A stretch of 64,000 nucleotides of DNA, taken from contig OY282558.1 of NCBI GenBank assembly GCA_958295665.1, forward strand, positions 312,328,092 to 312,392,091. Reading direction: 5' to 3'. Within the stretch, counting starts at the first letter, position 1. Every line of letters starts with the position of its first letter. Made by a program: the position numbers and the translations under genes. Origin of the DNA: Tipula vernalis (lineage: Eukaryota; Arthropoda; Insecta; Diptera; Tipulidae). Of this stretch, positions 1 through 10,690 are shown piece after piece. The notes under the pieces were generated by a model. The model was not told where the DNA came from, did no database searches, and saw only the letters and a program-made list of their open reading frames with translations.

Positions 1-415
1 CACTTCGGAAGGTAATGATTCATCACCCGAAAATTTGTATTTTTCTGGCGAAATATCCAAATGTTTTGTTTTCCAAATAACATTGCTGTTTTTTTTAAGA
101 GCTTATTTTGATGCTGAGTATCCATATTTGGCACTGCCAGGTTTACTACATCATTGTGGCCCTGATTATTCATATTTTGTATTTCATTTAAATCACTTTG
201 GTTGTTTACAATTATCACAGACATATTTAGGATATTAAATTGATCATCATCGCTTATTTCGCCTTGCTGTTCTAAAACAAAGCGACACAATGCGGGATCC
301 AAATTGAAATTTTCTTCGTTATCGCTGTCGCTTTCCATATCGTCTTCACTATCACTAAATTTATTCACGAATTCTTCTATTTCCGCAGCATTCAAATATT
401 TACGTTGATAAGCCA
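1..415 (-). pseudogene. piggyBac-like transposase, N-terminal part, runs off the window edge
   Basis: A minus-strand frame starts at ATG 415 (MAYQRKYLNAAEIEEF) and stays open for about 110 codons. The first part is acidic (FSDSEDDMESDSDNEEN), typical of the N-terminus of piggyBac-family transposases. Near 75-85 the frame passes an 8-base A run (minus strand). Beyond it, the frame displaced by one base reads WKTKHLDISPEKYKFSG, which resembles the short W...P..F.G segment just before the piggyBac catalytic domain, while the original frame gives unconvincing sequence. I infer a one-base indel in the A run, so this copy is probably dead or the base run is miscalled. The catalytic domain would lie left of the window. 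It could also be a domesticated piggyBac-derived gene. The family assignment is moderate because only the variable N-terminus is visible. Confidence 0.5.
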
Positions 416-858
416 TTAGAACTACGAAAAATTAAAAATTAATTAACAGAACCCTCGAATTATCGAATCCACATATCGGATGTATCATATATGATACAAC
501 CAATATTTTTCAATATTCACAAAGAAATTACATAATTTATTTTAAAAAAATCGACAGAAACGAATAAATAAATAGAAATATAAGCTTCAAATAAATTCTT
601 TTAATGGAAAATATCTCTATTTACCTAAGAAATTGATGATCTAAAATATACGTTGACAGCCTCAAACAATTCACCACAGCAAGCGTAAGTCAACTAATAT
701 TTTTTACACAATTTGGGAGTTAGTATAGGTTAACTACACATAAAGGAAAATGTTATAAAAGATAAAATGAACAAAAAACACATATAAATTAATTGTTTTG
801 TAGTTTGAAATGGTTGTATTACATATGATACAATATGCATTGTAGGGTTTTAATTTAA
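416..858 (-). other. Leader of the piggyBac-like element with possible 5' terminus
   Basis: AT-rich DNA upstream of the transposase start. Two related sequences lie in inverted orientation: TGTATCATATATGATACAAC at 481-500 and GGTTGTATTACATATGATAC at 812-831. On the minus strand the outer copy follows TTAAAACCCTACA (853-841). piggyBac elements insert at TTAA and usually have ends starting with CCC, so this may be the 5' end of the element, although two extra A bases separate TTAA from CCC. The boundary is inference only. Confidence 0.25.
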
Positions 859-1120
859 TCAATTAAGATTTTTCGACTTATGAACAACATACTTGGAAAT
901 TTCAATCGAAATCATGTACAGGAATTTCTAGCGCTGCAAAAAAAAATCACCTAAGCATGTGTTTCGCACTAAAATTTGGAATGACTTTCCACACCATTAC
1001 ATTATTTAAATCATTCATCGATCATAAATCTTAACAGAAAAAATTATAGCCTGCATCAAACGATCGTCAAGGCGAGTAGATTAGTTTAAATATTATCAAT
1101 GCACATAAAAACGCCCATCC
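859..1120. other. AT-rich DNA, nothing recognised
   Basis: No open frame or repeat that I can identify. Confidence 0.5.
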
Positions 1121-1380
1121 ATGCTCACTATACCTACTCCAACCACAACTCAACTCCAACTCAACCGAAATTAAACACGTAAATGGAACCCAACCCAACT
1201 CTCAACTAAACCGCAAATTTGACGGCTCAATCGTCAAAACAGCACATATACAAAATTGGTCAACTGCTCAATATACCCTACTCCAACCCCAACTCAAATC
1301 CAACAAACTTTAACTCAACCCGAAAATTTACCCTTAATTAAACCTTCAACTCAACCCCAAAGGCAATGCCCAACTCAATC
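1121..1380. repeat. Imperfect two-copy, G-poor CAACTCAA-rich repeat
   Basis: Two related blocks of about 143 bp start at 1121 (TGCTCACTATACCTACTCC) and 1264 (TGCTCAATATACCCTACTCC). Both continue with CCAACTCAA-type words. The + strand is strongly depleted in G, giving marked strand asymmetry. No coding content is seen. Confidence 0.6.
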
Positions 1381-4300
1381 TTCAAAACAACATAGGTATA
1401 TAAAATATTACTAAGTATTTACATACATAAACAGGTGATTTTGGGTCAATTCGTATGGCATTTATCCGACCCTCTTGACGTACAGGTTTTAAAAGCTTTT
1501 CTATTCTTCGCCTTGCTGAATTAGATTGGCGAAAAAAAATGCAAATCGGACATACCGTTCTCGAGATACCATATGGATACACCTTCAAAACATTGAGAAA
1601 TGTGGTTTTGGATCAACCAAATTTTTGTCGATGTGGACGCAATTTGTAGATAACATCTATTGCGGTGGTTTTGTCACCGAAAAAGTGAATTTGGTTAGGT
1701 TATTTGAGTGTAGAAATTGGTTGTTGCTCGATATGGGCTTTGCTTACGAACATTTTTACAATTTCCCAATTAACCTTTTAAATTTATGCAAGCATATAAC
1801 GAGAAGAACGTGCTTAATTATAGTTTAAATTCAAATTAATTACATACAATTGGTGCTTAAATAATTTATATTTGCAATGTAAAAGCTTTATCGATGTTTT
1901 ATACGCTGTAATTAAAATGTTAAGCGAGTCGTGCTTACCACAAAAAATCTAAATTGTATGCTTTAAACACATATTTGTCAAATATTTGACCGATTATAGT
2001 ACCAGTAAATTATTTATTACTTTATATCAATAAAATACCAAAAAACAGTAACATGTTGTTTTGAAATTGCAACCCTCCTATTTCTAAAGTACAATTGTAA
2101 TCCAATTTTCAATTTTTGTACAATGATCACTATCATGATACTGTCATGATAGTATATTTAACTATCATTAAAAACATTTTTTTTGTTATTTTTCCACATC
2201 AATTTTATAATAATTCTGAACAAATTTTTTAAGCTCTTCGAGTACGCAGCCAATTTTAAACATCCAAAAATTATAATTTTATTATTATAACATTAAAAAT
2301 TATTATTTGGATTATTTTTAATGTCGTATATAGTGTAAGCTCATCCCGATTACATTTTCAATATGGCAGAATTAAATACATTACGTGTGTGTATGTGTGT
2401 ATGGGTGTGTGCGTATGGATTTATAAATAAAGTGAAATAGAAAATATTAAAAAAAAAATGTACAAAAATCTATTTGACTCATTTAGGATGATGGTTGTCA
2501 TGGCTTCGAGACAGAAAAAAGGAGAAAACCAACAAAAAAATTAACTATGTATTATAATTGTGTTTTGTGTACCCTCCTCCCTACACTCCTTTTCTATATT
2601 TTTGGTTCATACTTTTTTTTTTTTTTTTTTTTTTATTACGAGATTTTGTGTAATTTTTATTTTTACGATGGGAAATACAAAAATTTTTATTTACTATCTA
2701 ATTTTTTTCGTTTTGTGTTTGGTATAGAATTGGGATTTAGGGATTAAGCACAAAACAACAAGAAGAACAATAAAAAAGCGAAAGATATTTAGATAAAGTT
2801 ATAAAAATCTGTGAAAAACAAATTTTAATCGAATTTTAATTAAATACGCGTATTAATTAATATTGAGAAAAATGTTTATACTTCATATAGTATATATATA
2901 GCGGATAAAATCAATATGTTTAGGAGATTATTAAGGATATGTCTGCATTTTGTTTCCATGTCAAAGTTCAACAAAATGATAAAAAATTTATATCAATTTG
3001 AAAAAATAAAATATTTCTCTGCAATATTATGCTCGCTCGTTTACTGTGGATACAGGAAAAAAAAAATTAGATGGAAAAAACAGAAAATGTATAAACCCAA
3101 AACTAATAATCAAAATCTCAAGTTGTTTCTGTGTTATCTGGTATAAACGTATTTGTTGGTTTTGAATTACCTCGAAAATTTATTTTTTATGTTTTTTTCT
3201 TGTACAAAACAAAAAAATATTTGAACCTTAGATGAAAAACTGAAGAGCAAAATACTTTTATATATACACAACACAAATACAACATTTTTGCTTTTCGTAT
3301 ATCTCTGGAGATAACCAACCAACATTTTTGTTTTCTTCTAGTAAACAAAAACTTTTTTTTTTTTTTTCAACTCAACTGAACCAAGAGAACAACAAGTCTT
3401 ATATACGAGGAATTTAATATTTTTAAACAAAACACAAAAAAAAAAAATGGTTTCTTATACTTTGTTAATATTACAAAATAATAATAAATATTTCATAATA
3501 TATAAGATTAAAAGGAACCCTTATCAAATTAATATAAATTTTGGGTTATTAATGTGTTGTACTTGACAAAAAGCATTTGGTTAATACATTTTTGACATTA
3601 TTCATAACACTATATATGTACGTACATCCAATATATTTCAACACGCCAGAGCAATGTGGTTTTTCTCTAACCACACCGATATTCAAGAACTTGAACTCAT
3701 TTAAATATTTTATATTAATTGTGAACTATACTGTAATCTATAGCACATGCTGTCATCCTTGAAAAATGTAATCCCCAGAAAGTGTGTCAGTATGTAAAAT
3801 TTGATTGCATCCGCCTTGCCAATTTTGATATGTATTATGATTTATCTAGTCATGTGCGCGCACTTAGACGCCATACGCATGCTAAATACCAATGAACACA
3901 TTGACTGATCTAACCAGTTTAAAATTACACATACTGACGACAAATTCTGTTACATGGGATTTAAAGTTAAATTAAACAAAAAAAAAACGTTTTTGTGTGT
4001 TTACGCATCAGAATTGTCTTGTCAAATACCGTCAAATAATATAAATCAATCTCACTAAAATATATAAAAACAAAAATTAATTAAATTAATTCTAATCACA
4101 AATCACTTTCAAAAGTTTTTTATTTTAAATAAAACAAAAACTTTAAATATGATTAAAATTTGACGTTTTTTTTATTTTTTATTTTTTCAGTTTCTCGACC
4201 ATTTTGGAATTTGGTTTTATTTTCATTCTTTTATATTAATTAATATAATTTAAATATTTTTTTGTTGTACAACAACAAAAAAATGTAAATTCTTCAAGAG

Positions 4301-5900
4301 CAACAACTTATAGTATGTGTATACCCGATTTAAAATATACAGCAGGTTTGTGTTTAAATTTTTTGTACATACGACAAATTTTTTGTTTTGCTTTTTGTTA
4401 ATTTAAAAAAAAAAAAAATTTGAATAAATTTCATTATTTTATTTTTATTGTTATTATATTAAATAAATAATATGTTTTTATTGTAATGATTTAAAATTAA
4501 AATTAATAATAATTTGCGTGAAAATATATTAATTTTTCGAATCAGATTCAACAAAATGGTATTCGTGTGATGTAGGCACTTCGTACTAACCAGTGTGCGG
4601 TAATACAAAGTATCGATTTAATTGGTTAAGGTACATCTTCCCAATTTGTACAAGGATTATACAGCTTTTTGACATTTATTTAAGCCGGCATTAATTTACA
4701 ATTTTTATTTTATTTAATTGTTAGTTCTGAATGTGATGTGTGTATACTTTGTAATATAAAAAAAAAAATTAAAATATTACGGCCTGCTGTGGAGGATTAT
4801 AATTTTTATTCATAACTCGTGGTTCAATATTTGTCAAATAATTGGTAAATAAAATTATTCTTTAATTCGTTTATTCGGTTAAAAATTATTTTTTTGTACA
4901 GACGTAATTTTATAGTTTATACCATAAACGAAATTGCCACGAAACGTTATTTTACAAGGTGGTATAACTTTTATAATAAACGTGAAATATGAAGCACCTA
5001 TAATTTTGAAGCCACTGCCTACTATTTGAATTGAACGGAATTTGTTCCGCTACAATAATAATGTTTCAGCTTAAACCATGCTCTGAGATAGACGACAAGA
5101 CTACAATTAGTAAAGTAACAAGTTTATAGCTTACGTCAATATCTTGTATACTACTAACGTTAATCGAACTTCCTAGTAATAATTTCGTTTTAACTATGAT
5201 TTCAACAAAATGTGTCATATTTAAACATGGTTACACACCAAATTTGAAATAAGTTTTGGGAAGAGATACACTTTCTCATCTAGTCGATAGATAATTAGTG
5301 AAAGCTATTATATGATCGCTGAAGATATCTTTAGGTATACACCTCTTCTTGCAATAAATCATTTTAAAGTTGTTATAAACTCCTCGGACGTTAACTCGCT
5401 AACGATCCTAAGAAGTTTTGTTTTCCTCATCAAGCAGACGAATACTGATATGTATAACCTTTAGTCAATTTTGCTTTTCTCTCTCTTTTTTTTTAACTGA
5501 AGCTCTGCATAACTCACACCACATTTGCTGAATGATCTAGCTGGTTATATGCATGCTGCTGGAAGGTTACCCATTAGCTAGTCTTGTTGTTTCTGCTCGA
5601 TGCCTTGTACACGTTACACACTTTCGCATTTCATTTCGAAAGAGGTTGCGGCTTCAACCGTTGTATCCGTCACCGTTTTATCAATTTGCTAGCTGATTCT
5701 TTTATTTCTGTTGTCATTGGAGCATTATCTCGCGTGGCCATTAATTGCATTTTGCTAGTAAATCATAATTGGTAATTTAGTACCATAATCAATTTATTGT
5801 ATTAAGAATATTTGTTTGCTAATTCTTTGAAAATATCGTCAAAGTTGTACTTGTTTACTTGAAGGCTGCATATTTTAGTTTGCTTCTTCTGCTGGCTTAT
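1381..5900. other. Long AT-rich stretch without recognisable genes
   Basis: About 4.5 kb rich in homopolymers (T run near 2615-2635, A and T runs throughout) and short GT-rich words near 2385-2412. A 10-bp-stem hairpin lies at 2129-2153. Frames of 60-100 codons at 1526-1828, 2916-3146 and 5584-5775 have AT-driven composition and no motif I recognise. The part from 5.4 to 5.9 kb may be an unrecognisably decayed end of the BEL/Pao element to its right. Confidence 0.5.
2129..2153. repeat. Short perfect hairpin (10-bp stem, 5-base loop)
   Basis: ACTATCATGA at 2129-2138 is followed by its exact reverse complement TCATGATAGT at 2144-2153. It is not followed by a T run and has no coding neighbour, so no role can be assigned. 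Confidence 0.7.
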
Positions 5901-6339
5901 AATTCAGTTGTAGTAAAACGCCTAGGATTGTAGAAGCTTTATTTGCCACAAACATAACCATTTAAGCATCATAGGTGAAACTGTCGAAGCATTTACCTTG
6001 GCTCCTCCAACATCTTCATCTTCAACTTGTTTGTGTTCGAATGAGTCTCGTGACCTAAAGTTTTTACAGTTTTTTTAACCGTAATTTTGTCTTTTTGGTA
6101 GTACATTGAAAGTTCTTGTGGTATAAAGCGTCGTCTCAACCATCCTTCAAAATCCATAATTTCTGTAAAAGAATTTTGAATGAAATTATTGAGAGAGATA
6201 CCTATTCAAATCCTTGATATGTATGGTAAAATGCGGATTTTGGTTGGTGCAGCATCTACATTTAAATTCAAAATAAAGGTGAATATACCTTTCTTTTGAC
6301 TTAGCTTTGAAACCACCTGGTTTATAAAAATCATTAAGT

Positions 6340-7083
6340 ATTCTAATTCACTACTATCTGTGGCTAATTGACGAAAAACTCTCGTCTCTAATACCTCTGA
6401 TATTATCTATGATATTGATTTTAACGCAATTCTGTGTTGTCTAAATCTCAGAAGAATGAACCGATCAGAATTCTTTTTTCATAAAACGATACCCCGTTGA
6501 TATTTTGCATGACCAGTCTAAGCCCACACGTATTCTAGTGGTTGAATTTCCTTAATTTATTACCGCATAATGAGACAAATAACAACTCTTTGTTGTGAAT
6601 TGTCACAATATGTTCTTCGGGATTAAGTTCCATATAGCCTTGCGCTAGATAATCGTCCATTAATTTTGTATATTCCTCTCGTAGAAATTCGTTCGATTGC
6701 ATTTTCTTCTCTAAATAATAAAAACGTTTCGTCTCCGCAAATATGGAGTTTTCTAACAAGGAAACCCTATAAACATACACCTTCCATTCTCATTTCGTTT
6801 GAATAAATTGTTAAAAGTTTCTTCACATTCCTTTTCTTCTACAGAATATATGGTCCACATTTGGCTATCTCCCATAGATCACAAAACCTTCGAAGTGTTT
6901 CATCTATATCACAAATTTAAATTACCCCTACAAAACTAAACCCTAACATTGATGAATTATTTTCCACTTGTGGTTCATCGCTATAAGAATCCATCGGAAT
7001 ATAGTTTTTTGAGCTCCAATAAGGCTTCAATAAGGATGGCAATTTTTCTTGGACGGAAGTATCCGCCAAATGTAAATTTTCAC
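6340..7083 (-). pseudogene. BEL/Pao pol fragment: pre-RT linker and reverse transcriptase N-terminus
   Basis: The minus strand carries, in order: LHLADTSVQ (about 7,080-7,050; family 'LADP.f'), LRRFCDLWEI (about 6,900; family 'LRRFWELEE'), and an 81-codon frame at 6,780-6,535. That frame contains FAETKRFYYLEKKMQSN and EEYTKLMDDYLAQGYMEL, the conserved linker before the RT. Then LDWSCKISTG (about 6,520-6,490; family 'vfDaS.kts.G') and ILLRFRQHRIALKS (about 6,460-6,420) mark the RT fingers. ETRVFRQLATD (about 6,390) follows after a short deletion that removes the first catalytic Asp region. Several frame changes and stops are present, so it cannot make a working enzyme. Confidence 0.65.
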
Positions 7084-7478
7084 CGGCTACTTTTGAAGGA
7101 TTAATACATCAATATTTATTTTCACAAACCGAATACAATGGTCATTTTGTGACACCTCTAATGGTAACGGTAGTTACATGTTACTTTTGAATTTTCAGTC
7201 ACTGAATGGTAAATTAACACTAAAAATCTTACCTTCGTAAAAACCAAAGTCAAAAAAATGAGTCAAGCATTTTAGGATAACGTAATGCTTTATCTTTGTC
7301 AATTTAATGGATTTGTTTTGTCTTTTTCCGACTTTAAATTGGGTCGGTCAGTTATTCACAGTGGAATTACGGCACAATGCCCGTTTGTGCCTGTTAATGT
7401 TGACTAGGCTAACCTTTTTATTTATTAATTTTTTTTTTTTTTGGTATCAGAATTTTGTGGATACATTTTAGCGGAGAA

Positions 7479-7503
7479 TGGGGAGGGAGGGGGGGGGGGG
7501 GGG
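7479..7503 (+). repeat. G-rich tract ending in a run of 15 G
   Basis: The sequence runs from GAATGGGGAGGGA into G15 (7489-7503) in otherwise AT-rich DNA. Such a tract can form a G-quadruplex and is prone to length errors in sequencing. No promoter or gene is visible beside it. Confidence 0.8.
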
Positions 7504-8213
7504 TCATGACCGGAAATTGCTAGAAGAATTAGGTATTGGCATTGAAATTGTCGAGATTCTCGAGATTGTCTATAATGGAGTGGTGTCTTTTCAAATATTT
7601 TCCGTCATAAAATTTAAGATTGATCTCGATTTAGTGCTTTGTCTCTGACACAGGCGCATATTTTTGTGAGTGGAACCTTGACTTACTTCGTTTCGTTTCA
7701 TTTTTAGAATTTATATTTTTAATTTTTCTTTTATTTTCATAGCAAATTATATAAAAAACAGAACATTGTTGTAAAATATAATTTGTTAGAATGCTGTCTC
7801 GTTCACGCGATCATCAATTTTGTATTTTTGTCTCGTTTTGTTTTGGCTGGCAGCCTTTTGTTAAGAATGGAATTGCACTAACGCATAAAGATTTTGTGTA
7901 AATTGCAGATTTATTATTTTGAGGATTGTTAAATTTAGTGATTCATTTAGATTGCCATAATTATGTGCCCATAAGAACCTGATTCAGCTGTCCTTGCAAT
8001 TTAGATGTCTAATTTAGTTTTTTTACGATGTCGATTGATTTTTAAAATAATAATTAATTAAAAAAAAAAAAATAGGAATTTGGTTTCATTGTGCAGCGAG
8101 TGAACCAGTTGGTTATTAAAGAATGTCTATATTAGTAATATAATTGACTAATTTGTATATAGTTTATAAATTCCCGTGAAACCTCCCTTAGATTTCTAGC
8201 AATTCAAGCATTC

Positions 8214-8238
8214 AACGATACGTAGTGTACGTATCGTT
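8214..8238. repeat. Perfect 11-bp-stem hairpin with 3-base loop
   Basis: AACGATACGTA at 8214-8224 and its exact reverse complement TACGTATCGTT at 8228-8238 flank the loop GTG. It may be a remnant of a transposon end. No function can be assigned. Confidence 0.7.
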
Positions 8239-8929
8239 ACAACAACAAAAAAAAGGATTACTGAAACAGTAAGTGGTAGTCGATTGCAGTGATTTAGATT
8301 TAAATAAGTTCATTTTGTTAATTATGTATAAAGTCCATATTTAAAAGTAATGGGTTAATCTTAATTTGATTCAGCTTTCAGAAATTTCAAATATCGAACG
8401 GATCTATATGTACTTAGTTTAGAAATTGTTTTGTCTTGATTCTTTTGTCATTTTAATTCACAAGCCCTTCAGTGTGGACTTATTACTTTATGAACTAATT
8501 AGCCTCTTATCATTTGAATTTTGGTTACTGGTAACACCATTTATAATTCACTTCAACATAGTGTTCATCGCAGAACAAATTTCTATAATGTTAGTGGCAG
8601 GTTTGCGAAAATTCTACATAAGGTAAGGCTATATGAAAACAGAACTGTTTTGTTGTTGAATAGTGGTTACCAGTTTGATTTGGAGTGGTTGGTGTTTGGT
8701 CTGGGCGTGTGCCTAGCCAAACTAAGCACTGACTGTCCTAGGCTCGATTTGTGTCCACTATTCGGTTGGGAGTTGGTTTGGTTTATGTTTGGTCAGTCAA
8801 GGCACCCATCCTTTAGTATTGCCATTGTGTTAATTATATTTATTTAATTCTTGTTTTAAGCTTTGTGCTTATAATAAAATATTTTTTTTGGTTTCTTATT
8901 TTCTATTAATTTTTTAATAAAAAATCCGA

Positions 8930-9078
8930 CGTTTCGACGATAAATCCGGTAATTGAGAATAACCTCTCCAAACCCTCTTTATGTTACGTATAACGGAGTG
9001 TTTGGTGAGGCCCGGCCATCTCCAGAAGGTGTTGCTTAAAGCTGGGTCGAACGCTCCTGTCAATAAATCAATCAATGA
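8930..9078 (+). mobile_element. Probable LINE 3' tail with CAAT-type end
   Basis: A GC-rich stretch (GAGGCCCGGCCATCTCC near 9,008) ends in AATAAATCAATCAATG at 9,062-9,077. LINEs of several clades end in short tandem repeats of this kind, and two similar (TCAA/TTGA)n-ended pieces occur at 43.1 and 44.9 kb. The BEL/Pao protease resumes directly after it. The exact 5' limit is unknown. A CGACGTTTCGACG word at about 8,929 is also common near ends of other retroelements, so the assignment is tentative. Confidence 0.4.
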
Positions 9079-9086
9079 AACTCCTA

Positions 9087-9305
9087 CTAGTTACGGCAGT
9101 TATACAATATTTGCCTTGAACAACGAAGTTCCTTCATAAATGCTTCTGAGACAAACTTAGCTTGTGATCCAGAATCTAAGAAAGATCTAAACCTATGCAG
9201 TGGCCCATCATAGGATTTTACGTTCACTAATGCTGTTGGAAGGATTGATTGGTACGCGAGAGCTACTGTTGCGTGCGACTGAATTTCAGTACATAGCCCT
9301 GTCAT
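9087..9305 (-). pseudogene. BEL/Pao aspartic protease fragment
   Basis: An open stretch of about 70 codons contains ILPTALVNVKSYDGPLHRFR followed by FLDSGSQAKFVSE. This is the start of the retropepsin-like domain of BEL/Pao polyproteins: a beta strand ending in 'LPTA', then the catalytic D in an LDSGSQ loop. It lies about 90 bases downstream, in transcription sense, of the zinc-knuckle piece, as expected. The second half of the protease is missing because unrelated DNA begins at about 9,080. The catalytic Asp is retained, but the domain is truncated. Confidence 0.65.
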
Positions 9306-9394
9306 TGTACTTGAACCTTGTTGCGGTGAATCGTATATGTTCCAATGTTGTCCGCAACTATTGTATAATTTGTTTACCTATTTTCGTTTCTGTA

Positions 9395-10690
9395 TGAAGC
9401 AGCGAATTGTGTTTTCGGTTGCAAATGTTGCAAGGTTGCAACGGCATTTTATTCTGCATACGCCTACTTGAATATTACCGGATAAACAATTGTAATCGAG
9501 CCTTTTGTTCGCTGTTAAAGTTTGTTGATCTCTGAAATTCTTATAAATATGCTGCATTTCTATAAATAGTGGCTACTTGGCACTTGGGACACGTTCTTAT
9601 AATAATTTGAGCATGGTGTGAAAAACGGTCCAATTGTCGGAAGCATATTTTCGACTGTGAGACCATTCCCATTTAGTTGCCTCATCAAGTTTGCTCAATA
9701 GCACTTGACCCATCGACGAGTTACGTCATCTGATACAACACTCATGTGATGAAGTGTTTTTGCGGTTGAATGAGTGTTATTGGGTTGATCCATAAATTTC
9801 AATCAATTACGTTACTAGATATTTCGTTTTGTCATAATAAAGCTCTTTTATTTTTTGCCACGCTTTTACAAAATTCGCCTCAGTTAAGGTTATGTGGCGG
9901 ACCAGACTGGCCGCGTCATGTACCTCGATTAGTGTACTATGGTACATTGAATGAATTACTTGTTGTATCATTAATTTTAACTCGAATTAGTACACCTAAT
10001 ACACAATTAGTTACCTGAACAAACCAAAAAATTCTTTAAATTTAATTTGTATTTACACTTTCACCAGAATTAAAAAAATTATTTCACTATCCAGCATCGA
10101 TTTAACGTTATACCGACTATTAGATTTGAAATAGTATCTAAATAGTATACTATTACACTTTGTTTGGCATTTTCTTGCCAAACAATATTTCAGGGGTACA
10201 TTAAATGACCTGGTTCACTAATCGGCATTGTAGGTTATCTTGCAAATTTTCTCGTTCTTGTCGATTGATGCTTCGGACAAATGAAGCGATAGACATTTCG
10301 AATATTGGTCTGACAATAACGGTGGAATATTAATTTGCGATAAACGTACCTGCTTGTCGCATTTATTAAGCATGAATATATTGCTGAAAAAAGATTGTTG
10401 ATTAACTAGCAAATCTTCCATTGTATTTTTTAGAGTTGCGTTGCTTTCAGAAATTTCGCATTCTTTTTCCGCTTGGACGAGAACATATTTCAGACCAAAG
10501 TAGAAACTAGATATTCTAGATCTACCACAGATACTATTACTTCCTTTTCTATCTCATTAATTTAAAATTTGTGCGTATAATGCTAAGCGTTTCCGCATTG
10601 AATTTTCAAACTGCGTTCTTGACCTCATTCATGCGTTTTAATATACGTTTCAAAGCTCGCATATCACGATCGGTCATAAATGATAGATAA
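9395..10690 (-). pseudogene. BEL/Pao gag fragment with degenerate zinc knuckles
   Basis: Gag forms the capsid-like shell of the retrotransposon particle. Near 10,680-10,620 the minus strand reads RALKRILKRMNEVKNAV, like the N-terminal coiled part of these gags. At 10,421-10,218 is KQVRLSQINIPPLLS, matching the conserved 'LP.i.lP.F.G' segment. At 9,700-9,650 is LLSKLDEATKWEW, the very characteristic 'lv.KLd..t...WE' motif. At 9,495-9,395 come CLSGNIQVGVCRIKC and PCNICNRKHNSLLH, the knuckle pair followed by the HN.LLH signature. In the first knuckle the usual H is missing. The pieces lie in different frames, and stretches such as 10,140-10,215 look inserted. Family placement is well supported by the KLD, CxxC and HN.LLH motifs together. 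Confidence 0.65.
10161..10184. repeat. 9-bp-stem hairpin in the gag remnant
   Basis: TGTTTGGCA (10161-10169) and TGCCAAACA (10176-10184) are exact reverse complements around a 6-base loop. It sits in the stretch that seems inserted into the BEL/Pao gag. Confidence 0.65.

Larger units (their letters stand above)
7100..8890. other. Unassigned DNA inside the BEL/Pao region
   Basis: It contains a T run at about 7,428-7,442, a G-rich tract (7,479-7,503), a hairpin (8,214-8,238) and a GC-richer block at 8,620-8,840. Two overlapping frames (8,426-8,626 and 8,521-8,847) cross that last block but match nothing I recognise. The block is probably a separate insertion. Confidence 0.4.
6340..10690 (-). 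mobile_element. Decayed BEL/Pao LTR retrotransposon, interrupted
   Basis: In minus-strand order, pieces typical of a BEL/Pao gag-pol polyprotein occur: gag (10.68-9.65 kb), a zinc-knuckle region (9.5-9.39 kb), an aspartic protease motif (9.3-9.09 kb), and the pre-RT linker and RT (7.08-6.34 kb). Order and orientation match one element. About 2 kb of unrelated DNA (7.1-9.08 kb), including a LINE-like 3' tail, separates protease from RT. LTRs and integrase were not found. All parts carry frameshifts or stops. Confidence 0.65.

Noticed and set aside
5584..5775. 63-codon plus-strand frame
   Set aside because: It lies in the probable tail of the decayed BEL/Pao region, on the opposite strand, and its composition shows no domain; likely chance.
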